Shown one piece after another: positions 1-5,870 of a stretch of DNA of 6,072 bases (positions are counted from its first letter, which is position 1; the number at the start of each line of letters is the position of its first letter). Below the pieces are notes generated by a model. That model worked only from the letters and a program-made list of their open reading frames with translations. It had not been told where the DNA came from and made no database searches. Origin of the DNA: JAZDEY01 sp043808325 [NCBI: Candidatus Eiseniibacteriota bacterium] (lineage in GTDB: Bacteria; Arandabacterota; Arandabacteria; Arandabacterales); contig JAZDEY010000014.1 of the NCBI GenBank assembly GCA_043808325.1, positions 1-6,072 on the forward strand, written 5' to 3'. A program made the translations under genes and the position numbers.

Positions 1-204
1 CTGGGGGGCCCGATGGGAAAAACGACCTCGTAGGATGCCCCTGGATAGGTAATCAGGTGACCGTCAAGGGTACGGCAAGGAGAAAAAACGGTGGAGGTCA
101 TGCCTCTCTCATTTTACAGGAACAAAAGGACTTGACCCAAGTATCACAAGTACCAGCAGTAAGAATGCGATAGCCACAGGAACACTACGACCGATGGTCT
201 TCAT
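1..204 (-). pseudogene. Secreted protein gene, 5' part, apparent one-base frameshift after the signal peptide; runs off the window
   Basis: Minus-strand ATG at 204 follows a Shine-Dalgarno-like AAAGGGGG with about 5 nt spacing, and a near-consensus promoter lies about 60 nt upstream. The first frame encodes 31 residues: a charged start (MKTIGR), a long Leu/Val/Ile/Ala-rich core, then GSSPFVPVK and a TGA at 109-111. This is a textbook signal peptide with no mature protein. A second frame is open from about 116 to the window edge and reads VNERGMTSTVFSP, then LDGHLITYPGASYEVVFPI. Removing one A from the AAAA run at 112-115 (plus-strand T's) joins the two frames without a stop. I therefore read this as one exported protein with a real or sequencing-derived frameshift. 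The alternative is a 31-residue peptide followed by a separate gene starting at ATG 99-101, but that start has only a weak, close Shine-Dalgarno. The family is not recognised; only about 65 codons are visible. Confidence 0.45.
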
Positions 205-260
205 GGCAGCCCCCTTTGATAGGTAGAACCTCCGGAACCACTCTCGTTCCGCGTCCTTGC

Positions 261-289
261 ATTATATCATAAACCTATGGGCCTGTAAA
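261..289 (-). promoter_or_regulatory. Sigma70-type promoter for the gene at 1-204
   Basis: On the minus strand, TTTACA (289-284) is followed by a 17-nt spacer and a perfect TATAAT (266-261). This is one mismatch from the vegetative sigma consensus with ideal spacing. Transcription would start near 254, giving a leader of about 50 nt that ends in the AAAGGGGG Shine-Dalgarno before ATG 204. The good promoter argues that the small signal-peptide frame is a genuine gene start. Confidence 0.7.
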
Positions 290-893
290 CTGCATCCGAG
301 GTCGCTATGGGAGATGAACTCGACCCGCCCGGAGATGCGAGGGTTCATCCTGCCAGACAGTTCGACTTTTGCCTGGACCGGTTCTGAGGCGAAAGGCCAT
401 TTATCCCAGCGACAACCGGAACGGAATACCATTGGTTCAAGAAAAGGGTGGCAAGGGGAGAAACCCCATGCAGCCGCAATTCAGCCACTCAAGACCCTCC
501 CCGGATATCCGACGATGCGGCCCATATAAGCTCACATGACAGCACCCTTGCGGCGGCAGATCAACTCCGAACTGCCACAGCAAGAGTCTGCGGCCATACT
601 CCCACCAGCCTGACTTTTACCCAATAATCCTGTTCCCATACCAGATTATCGTGGGATTCCAAAGAAGGGTGGTAGTATGAGCAGGCCGCCAAAGCCTCAT
701 GATTCAGAACGGAACCGCTTCTGTCAGGTCTTGCTCGGCCTGGCCCTCTCGAAGCAAAGCCATGCCATTCAAGAACCCCATAATCTGGTTCCAATTCAAA
801 CTCACGTGGTGTACCACTTCGGATTCTTCGTGACCTGCCCCCATCTTTGACCAACGCGTGGCAGAGAACTTCTATGTGTGCACCGGGTTTGTC
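290..893. other. About 600 bp with no gene I can support
   Basis: This stretch separates the TolB-like gene from the promoter at 261-289. Several minus-strand frames are open over short distances: a TTG-started frame at 561-854 of 97 codons, and an ATG frame at 704-844 of 46 codons whose central part has a natural-looking composition (HHVSLNWNQIMGFLNGMALL). None has a convincing Shine-Dalgarno, a recognisable domain or a frame that stays open. The plus-strand frame at 257-529 lies partly on the promoter and looks like chance. No tRNA, strong terminator hairpin or tandem repeat was seen. It may be a long intergenic region or a decayed gene. Confidence 0.5.
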
Positions 894-1802
894 TCACTTC
901 CACAGTGCCTTGATCTGTCCCCATGTAGTTTGCTCGGTTGCCGTTGATGGCAATTCGAGAATCCAGATGTCAAGCGGCAGATCATCGCATCTAGGACTCT
1001 TCGTATAAGCCACCTTATCACCTTGAGGGGAGACAGCGCAGCCCCAGTTACAGTCCGGGTCGCTTGTAAGTTCCTCTCTATACGCTCCATCCCGGCTGAC
1101 AACCACAAGTTCGGGGTTAGAGGCCATACTCCACCCCGTGAAGATGATCTTCTCACTATCCGGTGTCCACCGTGCAAAGCTGCCAGTCTCGAATAGCCGT
1201 GTCTCGCCACCCCTAATCGGTTCCACTGCCAGACTGTCGTTTTGGGTGAAGAACGCGAGCCACTGACCATCCGGGGAAATAACACCGCCAGTGCCATGCC
1301 TAAGAAAGCGGGTTGTCCCACTGGATAGGTTGAGCGCCCAAATCTCATGATCTACCGGATCCCACACCGTGTAAAGCACCTCTTCTCCATCAGGAGTAAG
1401 GCTGAATCCAGGATCATCCCAGAACTCCGGTACCTGCCAGACCACGGACGGTCCACCATCAAGATCGTAAACGACGAACTCGTATACTTGAGGCAGCTCG
1501 TCACCTTCCCTGAACCGATGATAGACGATGTGTCTCCCATCCGGGTGCCACATTGGGCCAAATGCACCATTCGGGTCCACAAACAAGGTGTCCGGATCGC
1601 CTCCCCCCGCAGACACCATCCAAATCTGAATGTCTTGGTCTTCGTACGTTGGTGTAGGGCGGTTGCACACCAGCGCAGTTCCGTCCGGCGACCAAGAGGG
1701 GCTCCACGCATCCTCTAACAGGAGCGTCTCTCCTGAATAGGCCAAGTGGGGAAGCCCTAATACGCAGAGGGAAACGCAGACTACCATGACAAACCGTTTC
1801 AT
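894..1802 (-). CDS. Exported TolB-like (WD40-like PD40) beta-propeller protein
   Basis: The 302-residue protein starts with a signal peptide: MKR, a hydrophobic core to about residue 20, and a probable cut near Y22-S23-G24. At least six copies follow of the WxPDG-type motif of TolB/PD40 propeller blades: WSPDG (37-41), WHPDG (85-89), LTPDG (135-139), ISPDG (175-179), WTPDS (212-216) and VSPQG (257-261). Each is followed by a strand such as ALVC, HIVYHR, EVLYT, WLAFF, KIIFTG or KVAYT. The fold is known as a periplasmic or surface protein-interaction scaffold; no catalytic residues are evident. It lacks the N-terminal domain of true TolB and no tol-pal genes are nearby, so it should not be called tolB. 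The tail TTWGQIKALWK is a compact Trp/Lys end that might be a localisation tag (inference). The start is fixed by GGAGGT at 1811-1816, 8 nt before ATG 1802. The gene appears monocistronic behind the promoter at 1964-1993. Confidence 0.88.
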   Translation of the reverse strand: MKRFVMVVCVSLCVLGLPHLAYSGETLLLEDAWSPSWSPDGTALVCNRPTPTYEDQDIQIWMVSAGGGDPDTLFVDPNGAFGPMWHPDGRHIVYHRFREGDELPQVYEFVVYDLDGGPSVVWQVPEFWDDPGFSLTPDGEEVLYTVWDPVDHEIWALNLSSGTTRFLRHGTGGVISPDGQWLAFFTQNDSLAVEPIRGGETRLFETGSFARWTPDSEKIIFTGWSMASNPELVVVSRDGAYREELTSDPDCNWGCAVSPQGDKVAYTKSPRCDDLPLDIWILELPSTATEQTTWGQIKALWK

Positions 1803-1817
1803 AATTTCGCACCTCCA

Positions 1818-1877
1818 TCACGGATGCCGCCAGCCACATGCCGGACATTCAACCGGGCTAGGATTCCACTTGGTCAT
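1818..1877 (-). CDS. Possible 19-codon leader ORF ending just before the Shine-Dalgarno of the propeller gene
   Basis: Within the long leader, an ATG at 1877 opens a 19-residue frame, MTKWNPSPVECPACGWRHP. Its TGA (1820-1818) lies 1 nt before the GGAGGT that serves the propeller gene. The CPAC pair followed by GWRH resembles one half of a zinc knuckle. The upstream sequence (GGCGGG) is a poor Shine-Dalgarno. It could be a leader peptide coupling translation to the next gene, or chance; no family is recognised. Confidence 0.2.
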   Translation of the reverse strand: MTKWNPSPVECPACGWRHP

Positions 1878-1963
1878 GCACGCCCGCCGCGATGCCGGCG
1901 CCTACCACGCTTTCAAGATGGATGCTCTCGACGATTTCTTTCGGTCTTGGCTTTCTAACGACC

Positions 1964-1993
1964 ATTATAGCGCGATTCCGTCAGCATAGTCAA
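1964..1993 (-). promoter_or_regulatory. Sigma70-type promoter for the propeller gene
   Basis: Minus-strand TTGACT (1993-1988), an 18-nt spacer and TATAAT (1969-1964). The -10 box is perfect and the -35 box differs at one base. Transcription would start near 1957, leaving an untranslated leader of about 155 nt before ATG 1802, which is long for a single secreted-protein gene. Confidence 0.75.
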
Positions 1994-2016
1994 GCGCTTC
2001 CGCGTTATGCTGTCGG
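1978..2016. promoter_or_regulatory. Imperfect inverted repeat around the -35 box, candidate operator
   Basis: CCGTCAGCATA (1978-1988) and TATGCTGTCGG (2006-2016) are inverted copies matching at 10 of 11 positions, separated by 17 nt. The left arm fills the promoter spacer up to the -35 hexamer and the right arm lies just upstream of it. The 8-bp palindrome AAGCGCTT (1992-1999) sits between the arms. A repressor bound here would cover the -35 box. Operator function is inferred from position only. Confidence 0.4.
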
Positions 2017-2354
2017 GGCCACTGTAAAGCAGACGGCAGGGGGAAGACCCCTAGAAATGGCCTAAACCAGTGCCGCCCCGTTCCTGCACTGCAGTCGTGT
2101 CGCGAGTGTGGGTCGCATGTGAGGCTTCCCCCGCGCAGAGGTGCATGTACCAGCCTCTGTCGAAAGGCCGGGGTCGCACTTTTTGCCCTTGGGGTTTCCT
2201 CAGAATTAATGTCTTTTCGATGGTGGGGTAGCACGGTTTCAGGCCAGCGCTCCGACCAAATCCACCACTTCTAGACACTCTTGCGACCTCAAGAAGTTGC
2301 GAAACTTGTCCTGTATGGCGTACTCAGTCCACCTGCTGGCCGCGCTATCGACTA
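2017..2354. other. Intergenic stretch with no supported gene
   Basis: This lies between the promoter of the propeller gene and the left end of the central element. Before the element inserted, it would have been the sequence downstream of the FG-GAP gene. Two overlapping minus-strand frames (2051-2278 and 1965-2234) are open, but they lack a good Shine-Dalgarno and recognisable domains, and the second runs into the promoter. A short hairpin (CAGAGG and CCTCTG arms, near 2140-2163) has no T-run. No tRNA-like fold was found. Confidence 0.5.
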
Positions 2355-2357
2355 TTA
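2355..2357. repeat. Putative target-site duplication, left copy (TTA)
   Basis: TTA directly abuts the outer edge of the left 12-bp inverted repeat. The same triplet in the same orientation abuts the right repeat at 4326-4328. Three matching bases have a 1 in 64 chance alone, so this supports transposition only together with the inverted repeats. Confidence 0.5.
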
Positions 2358-2369
2358 GGCCATATGTCC
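2358..2369. repeat. Terminal inverted repeat, left end of the DUF1670-pair element
   Basis: GGCCATATGTCC is a perfect inverted match to 4314-4325. The central CATATG is itself palindromic, so the informative part is the asymmetric outer triplets, GGC outside and TCC inside, conserved at both ends. GGTGAGTGG follows inside; the other end has GAGAGTGG a little further in. Confidence 0.65.
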
Positions 2370-2393
2370 GGTGAGTGGTTTTTGATCGCTTTC

Positions 2394-3416
2394 TCATCCT
2401 CTGCTCTCGAGACCTCTTTGAGCGTTTTTCGACTCTTGGAAGCAGCCGGTCTTCGAATCGGCTTCACCAGAGTCTTTACGAGCGACGATCTCACCCTCGG
2501 TTGAACCTGGGAGTCCCCCCTCTTTGAGGACCATCATCATCGAGTTCATAGACTCCGCAGGCAAGGACCTCACAGCCCCGATCTTCTCACGACGTCCCGT
2601 CAGCCACTCCCCATGCTCCTTGCTCATCAGCTCCGGATGATAATGCTCCACGATCACCAAGTATTGAGCTACCGTGCGAGGTGCCTTGCCTGTCACCTGG
2701 CAGATCGTTTCAACGTCGAAGCCCTTCCTCAGAAGTACCTTGATCCGTCTATAGGTCCCAAGGTAGTTGTCAACTGAGTCCAGACCGTGCCCCGTCGCCC
2801 GCGCTATGTCCGGGGGACTCATACCTTCCTCAAACTTACGACAGATGATACCCTTGTGGGTCGGGGAGCTGCCCATGTCAAGTACGTAGCCCTTCAGAGG
2901 AAGCGCCTCGCCTGTCTCTCGCTCGTAGGTCCGGACATACTCGTGTATCTTCATCAACGATCGGTTCATCAACAAGGATAACTCTGCACCAGTAAGAAGA
3001 CCTCCTTGCTCGGCTGCACTCTTCACCAGACGAACAAGCGTCCCCATGCCTCGACGGAGATCCTTTCTCCGGTTATCTTTCGGGTCCCGACCAGGACCTG
3101 CAGCCATCCTTGACTCTATCTCTGACTTTGTTACCAGTGGCAACTGAACCATCTGTACTCCATACGATTCCGCCCGCTTACCCCAACTCACCTTCGCCCC
3201 ATCTCCTGCCTTAGTTGTCGCCCAAAGGATCGTACCCGGTCTCTGATGCGTCGTCTCCGGAAAGAACTCGCGATGCAACTCCATGATCGACTCAACAATC
3301 ATGCGAATCACTCGATGGCTGCCCACTAACTTGAACTCCGTCTCGAGCATATATCCCACTGCTGAGGCAAAGTCCCGACAGCCCACTGTCCTATAGCGAT
3401 CAGGAAGCGTTCTCAT
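2394..3416 (-). CDS. DUF1670-like helix-turn-helix protein, second of the pair
   Basis: The 340-residue protein has an N-terminal alpha/beta region (about 1-110: DRYRTVGCRDFASAVGYML, then REFFPETTHQRPGTILWATT), a basic linker (110-125, with NRRKDLRR) and three helix-turn-helix-like segments: about 137-165 (GGLLTGAELSLLMNRS), 184-222 (SPTHKGII, IARATGHGLDSVDNYL) and 232-257 (DVETICQVTGKAPRTVAQYL). The order matches the upstream protein, so the two look like diverged paralogues. I recognise the general DUF1670 pattern from memory; to my knowledge the family has no established function. A polar tail (about 265-340) has no counterpart in the partner. The ATG at 3416 overlaps the upstream TGA by one base (TGATG), so translation is probably coupled; no separate promoter is seen. 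Cytoplasmic, with no signal or membrane segment. Likely a DNA-binding protein, possibly working with its partner on the element ends; that role is inference. Confidence 0.8.
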   Translation of the reverse strand: MRTLPDRYRTVGCRDFASAVGYMLETEFKLVGSHRVIRMIVESIMELHREFFPETTHQRPGTILWATTKAGDGAKVSWGKRAESYGVQMVQLPLVTKSEIESRMAAGPGRDPKDNRRKDLRRGMGTLVRLVKSAAEQGGLLTGAELSLLMNRSLMKIHEYVRTYERETGEALPLKGYVLDMGSSPTHKGIICRKFEEGMSPPDIARATGHGLDSVDNYLGTYRRIKVLLRKGFDVETICQVTGKAPRTVAQYLVIVEHYHPELMSKEHGEWLTGRREKIGAVRSLPAESMNSMMMVLKEGGLPGSTEGEIVARKDSGEADSKTGCFQESKNAQRGLESRG

Positions 3417-4228
3417 CAGGACCCCCTTTTTCCCCCAACACAGCCACCAAGAACTCGCCGTACCTGGCGCGCTATCTCCTCCATCCGATCCTCATACTGT
3501 GGACTGGCATAATGCTTGCGAAGTCCCAGATACTCACCTGCCAGCCGCGCACTCATCCCCAAAATATAGCCCATCTCCCCAGCCTCTTCCACTCCCCGTT
3601 CCCACAACACCACCACCCGCCCGAAACTCTCCACGTAACGCTTGATCGCACTCGGGCTGTGACGCGCACGTCGTACTATCTCTGAATACGTCATCCCTTG
3701 AAGGTACATCTCAACGATCTTCGCCTTGTGCGACTGACCCCGCCCTATCGCCTTCACCGCTCCTCGTGTCGCTACCCAGTCTCCACCACCCCTTAGCGAT
3801 GCTACATCCCGACGAATCGTACGAACCCCAGTCTGTAAGAGCCGGGCCAGATCCTCCTGCGTTAAGACTCCGCCCTGGTCCACTGCCTCCTCAGCCATCC
3901 GCATGAGCCGAACCCGACGAAGCCTGCTTGCGCCAAACCGCTTCAATATCTCAAGATCCTCCAAACCACCATCCACTGTCACCACTATACCCACTTTCTT
4001 CATCTCACTCAGCGGCTTGCCCGACGGCTCATCTACACTCACTGCCGTCGCTCGCAACTGCCCCTCTCGTATTTCTCCATTCCCTGATAACGGAAATAGC
4101 ACCTGCTGCACCGCCGCCAATACCGCCCGCGACGTAGCAGGTGCTAACTCAAAATCCCGCTCCAACTCGTATAGAAACTGCCGCTCTACTGTCTTCTCGC
4201 TTAGCCGCTCCGCCTCTGTGCGTGCCAT
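3416..4228 (-). CDS. DUF1670-like helix-turn-helix protein, first of the pair
   Basis: The 270-residue protein opens with MARTEAERLSEKTVERQFL, the start style I associate with DUF1670 proteins. A mixed domain (20-100) contains GKPLSEMKKVGIVVTVD. Three helix-turn-helix-like segments follow: 120-147 (GGVLTQEDLARLLQTGVRTI, then RRDVASLR), 165-204 (QSHKAKIVEMYLQGMTYSEI, then HSPSAIKRYVESF) and 211-238 (GYILGMSARLAGEYLGLRKH). No DDE triad, serine-recombinase start, HUH pair or tyrosine-recombinase RHR-Y pattern is evident. The start is set by AGGAGG at 4234-4239, 5 nt before ATG 4228. It is the first gene inside the element, with a weak promoter against the right terminal repeat. The product is probably a cytoplasmic DNA-binding protein. 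Transposition protein, element regulator and unrelated regulator all remain possible. Confidence 0.83.
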   Translation of the reverse strand: MARTEAERLSEKTVERQFLYELERDFELAPATSRAVLAAVQQVLFPLSGNGEIREGQLRATAVSVDEPSGKPLSEMKKVGIVVTVDGGLEDLEILKRFGASRLRRVRLMRMAEEAVDQGGVLTQEDLARLLQTGVRTIRRDVASLRGGGDWVATRGAVKAIGRGQSHKAKIVEMYLQGMTYSEIVRRARHSPSAIKRYVESFGRVVVLWERGVEEAGEMGYILGMSARLAGEYLGLRKHYASPQYEDRMEEIARQVRRVLGGCVGGKRGS

Positions 4229-4274
4229 CGCGCCCTCCTTCTACTTCCGTCCAGATGTGGTCTAATCGCACTAC

Positions 4275-4301
4275 ACTATACAACAACCACACCACTCTCA
4301 A
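4275..4301 (-). promoter_or_regulatory. Weak candidate promoter for the DUF1670 pair, next to the right terminal repeat
   Basis: Minus-strand TTGAGA (4301-4296) and TATAGT (4280-4275) each resemble the sigma70 boxes, but the spacer is only 15 nt. The alternative is TTGAGA with TAGTGT at 17 nt. Transcription would begin close inside the element, as in insertion sequences. The GAGTGGT subterminal repeat overlaps the -35 box, so a protein bound to the end could also regulate the pair (inference). Confidence 0.35.
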
Positions 4302-4313
4302 CGGAAAGTGGGA

Positions 4314-4325
4314 GGACATATGGCC
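4314..4325. repeat. Terminal inverted repeat, right end of the DUF1670-pair element
   Basis: GGACATATGGCC is the exact reverse complement of 2358-2369. Its outer edge touches the TAA stop codon of the FG-GAP gene, read on the minus strand. Confidence 0.65.
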
Positions 4326-4328
4326 TTA
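4326..4328. repeat. Putative target-site duplication, right copy (TTA)
   Basis: TTA here equals the triplet at 2355-2357. On the minus strand it is the TAA stop codon of the FG-GAP gene, so a 3-bp duplication would leave that gene's stop intact. Confidence 0.5.
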
Positions 4329-5870
4329 TCGCACGAGTACGAGTTTGTCCCTAAGAACTTTCCCTGTTGCCTCAAGTGTCACGAAGTAAATACCGCCCGT
4401 GACTTCCTCCCCTCGGGCGTTCTTGCCGTCCCAGAGAAGCGAGTAGTATCCGGCATCACGACGGTCATTGGCGACCTCTCGCACAATCATGCCGCGGACG
4501 TCATGAACCGTGACGAGCACCGGTCCGGCCGCCGGCACGTGGAAGCTTATTTGGACGCCTCCCACGCTCGGATTCGGGATTGCAGCGCACAGGGCAACAT
4601 CGGCAGGGGCCGCACCCAAAGGCCCGGTGACATCGTCAACTGTGGTCTCTCGGGCCTTAAAGGCAGGGTCAGAATCAGTGGCCCGTCTCTCACCCAGAGT
4701 GCGCGCCATGTTCTTCCAGAGACTGATCCTGTGACATCCAGCGGCGTAGCCGTTGGCCGCTACGATGTCCTTGTCACCGTCGCCGTCCACGTCAGCTGCC
4801 TGCGCGGATATTATGTTTGGGCATGCGCTACCAACCAGGTAGCTACCCCATGAACCGGAGAACGGCGTGCCATCGTTCTCCCAGATGAACAAATCGCCCT
4901 TATTGCATCCTGTCATGATGTCGGTATCGCCATCCAGATCAAAATCACCGACTCCCCCAGTAGGTGCAGACACCGATCCGATCACGTTACTCGGCCATGA
5001 TCCCGAGAACGGCGTACCGTCGTTGCGGAAGATACTCTGTGTGTACGATGGCGTGTAGCCGCAGGTGGTCACTATGTCGCGGTATGCGTCTCCGTCGAGG
5101 AAGGCCATCTCGACGTAACCGACCATGCCGCCGCAAGCGGAGCCGACGTAGTTGGACTGCCAGGCGCCGGAGAACGGTGTACCATCGTTCTGCAGGGCAT
5201 AGATGTAGTATTCGTTACCACCGCAGGCAACGTCATCGTCGCCATCATTGTCAAGATCACCGACAGCAAGGCCAGGCCCGAGCGCATATCCTGAGAAGAC
5301 CGTGTTGCTTGTCCAAGCCCCCGAAAATGGCGTGCCGTCATTCTGCCAGACCACCACGTTGCGAGTCTCCCCGCTATATTCGCACCCCAGAGACACGATG
5401 TCGAAGAAGGAATCTCCGTCAAGGTCTGCAACACGTATGGCGACTACCTTGCAGGTGAGCGTGCCCACCTCGTGAGGTGTCCAAGACCATGGCCCTGTCC
5501 TCTCCCAGGCAATTATGGGATAGCTACTCGACACGTCCGTACCGCAGCCAGTTACGATGTCGAGGTCGTTGTCGTGGTCGAGATCGGTTATGCCTATGCT
5601 GCAGACATCGTGCGTTGTTCCCCCGATATAGTGCCGCGGCCAGTGGTTCCAGAAAGGAGTGCCATCGTTTTCCCAGGCTACAAGCTCAAATGCTGCGGAA
5701 GCGTAGCTTCCGGAAATAAGGTCCAAATCGCCATCGCCATCCAGATCGGCAACCTGTATGTTGCGGAGCATGTCGGATAGTACTGCGACTCTGTACTGAG
5801 TGCCTCCGAAATTCATGGATGCAAGCGAAACGCCTGTCGTCAGTGCAATAAATGCAGATGCGAAAAACAC
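4326..5870 (-). CDS. Exported FG-GAP/VCBS seven-blade propeller protein with a C-terminal FlgD-Ig/T9SS-like sorting domain
   Basis: As read from GTG 5870 the protein has 514 residues. Seven calcium-loop motifs of the DxDxDGxxD type occur at 42-50, 96-104, 149-157, 205-213, 257-265, 309-317 and 360-368, each followed by hydrophobic I/V residues as in FG-GAP/VCBS blades. Most blades also carry ENDGTPFSGSW or a close copy. From about 426 (IPNPSVGGVQISF, VHDVRGMIVREV, LLWDGKNARGEEVTGGIYF, KLVLVR) comes the Ig-like C-terminal domain used as a T9SS-type sorting signal in the FCB group. It is complete, so the native end is present. GTG 5870 lacks a Shine-Dalgarno and leaves a signal peptide without basic residues. 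The better start is ATG 5895 with AGGAAG 8 nt upstream: deleting one base of the A-run at 5863-5867 gives MTRAGYTARVFASAF and a normal signal peptide cut near SLA/S. Likely an outer-surface or secreted adhesion-type protein. The DUF1670 element abuts its stop codon. Confidence 0.88.
   Translation of the reverse strand: MFFASAFIALTTGVSLASMNFGGTQYRVAVLSDMLRNIQVADLDGDGDLDLISGSYASAAFELVAWENDGTPFWNHWPRHYIGGTTHDVCSIGITDLDHDNDLDIVTGCGTDVSSSYPIIAWERTGPWSWTPHEVGTLTCKVVAIRVADLDGDSFFDIVSLGCEYSGETRNVVVWQNDGTPFSGAWTSNTVFSGYALGPGLAVGDLDNDGDDDVACGGNEYYIYALQNDGTPFSGAWQSNYVGSACGGMVGYVEMAFLDGDAYRDIVTTCGYTPSYTQSIFRNDGTPFSGSWPSNVIGSVSAPTGGVGDFDLDGDTDIMTGCNKGDLFIWENDGTPFSGSWGSYLVGSACPNIISAQAADVDGDGDKDIVAANGYAAGCHRISLWKNMARTLGERRATDSDPAFKARETTVDDVTGPLGAAPADVALCAAIPNPSVGGVQISFHVPAAGPVLVTVHDVRGMIVREVANDRRDAGYYSLLWDGKNARGEEVTGGIYFVTLEATGKVLRDKLVLVR
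4858..5680 (-). repeat. Intragenic repeats encoding the NDGTPFSG blade motif
   Basis: The segment encoding xNDGTPFSGxW recurs with plus-strand copies starting near 4858, 5005, 5170, 5323 and 5651, at intervals of roughly 150-165 bp for the first four. The blade in the longer gap has a diverged copy (WERTGPWSWTPHEVG). The copies are similar in DNA but not identical. They reflect propeller blade duplication and could recombine to change blade number. Confidence 0.75.

Larger units (their letters stand above)
2358..4325 (-). mobile_element. Candidate 1968-bp insertion-sequence-like element carrying two DUF1670-type genes
   Basis: The unit is bounded by perfect 12-bp terminal inverted repeats, GGCCATATGTCC at 2358-2369 and GGACATATGGCC at 4314-4325, with TTA flanking both. 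Inside are two minus-strand genes overlapping by 1 nt. The downstream gene stops 24 nt from the left repeat. The upstream gene starts 85 nt from the right repeat, leaving room only for a promoter and Shine-Dalgarno. A subterminal GAGTGGT follows the repeat at both ends, reading inward (3 nt inside at left, about 17 nt at right). This compact plan is that of an insertion sequence. It sits exactly at the stop codon of the FG-GAP gene. Neither protein shows a DDE, serine, tyrosine or HUH recombinase motif I recognise, so if mobile it either uses an undescribed enzyme or moves in trans. A domesticated gene pair with fortuitous repeats is the alternative. Confidence 0.62.

Noticed and set aside
704-844. 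46-codon minus-strand frame with natural-looking composition
   Set aside because: No ribosome site and too short to judge. Noted in the intergenic entry but not called a gene.
561-854. 97-codon minus-strand open frame downstream of the propeller gene
   Set aside because: It starts with TTG, has no Shine-Dalgarno and no recognisable domain, and competing frames over the same DNA look equally plausible.
591-1130. GGCCATACTCC at about 592-602 and again near 1120-1130, resembling the element's terminal repeat
   Set aside because: Direct rather than inverted, matches the terminal repeat only partly, and the second copy lies inside the propeller coding sequence.
872-1348. 158-codon minus-strand frame overlapping the propeller gene
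   Set aside because: Out-of-frame shadow of the TolB-like gene, which has the signal peptide, repeats and Shine-Dalgarno.
2140-2163. CAGAGG/CCTCTG hairpin as a terminator
   Set aside because: Only six pairs with a 12-nt loop and no T-run on either strand.
2220-2275. Possible tRNA-like stretch near GGGGTAGCACGGTTTCAGG
   Set aside because: No cloverleaf can be built and the T-arm consensus is missing on both strands.
4964-5458. 164-codon plus-strand frame rich in Arg
   Set aside because: Antisense shadow of the Asp/Gly-rich FG-GAP repeats; the composition is an artefact of the repeat codons.
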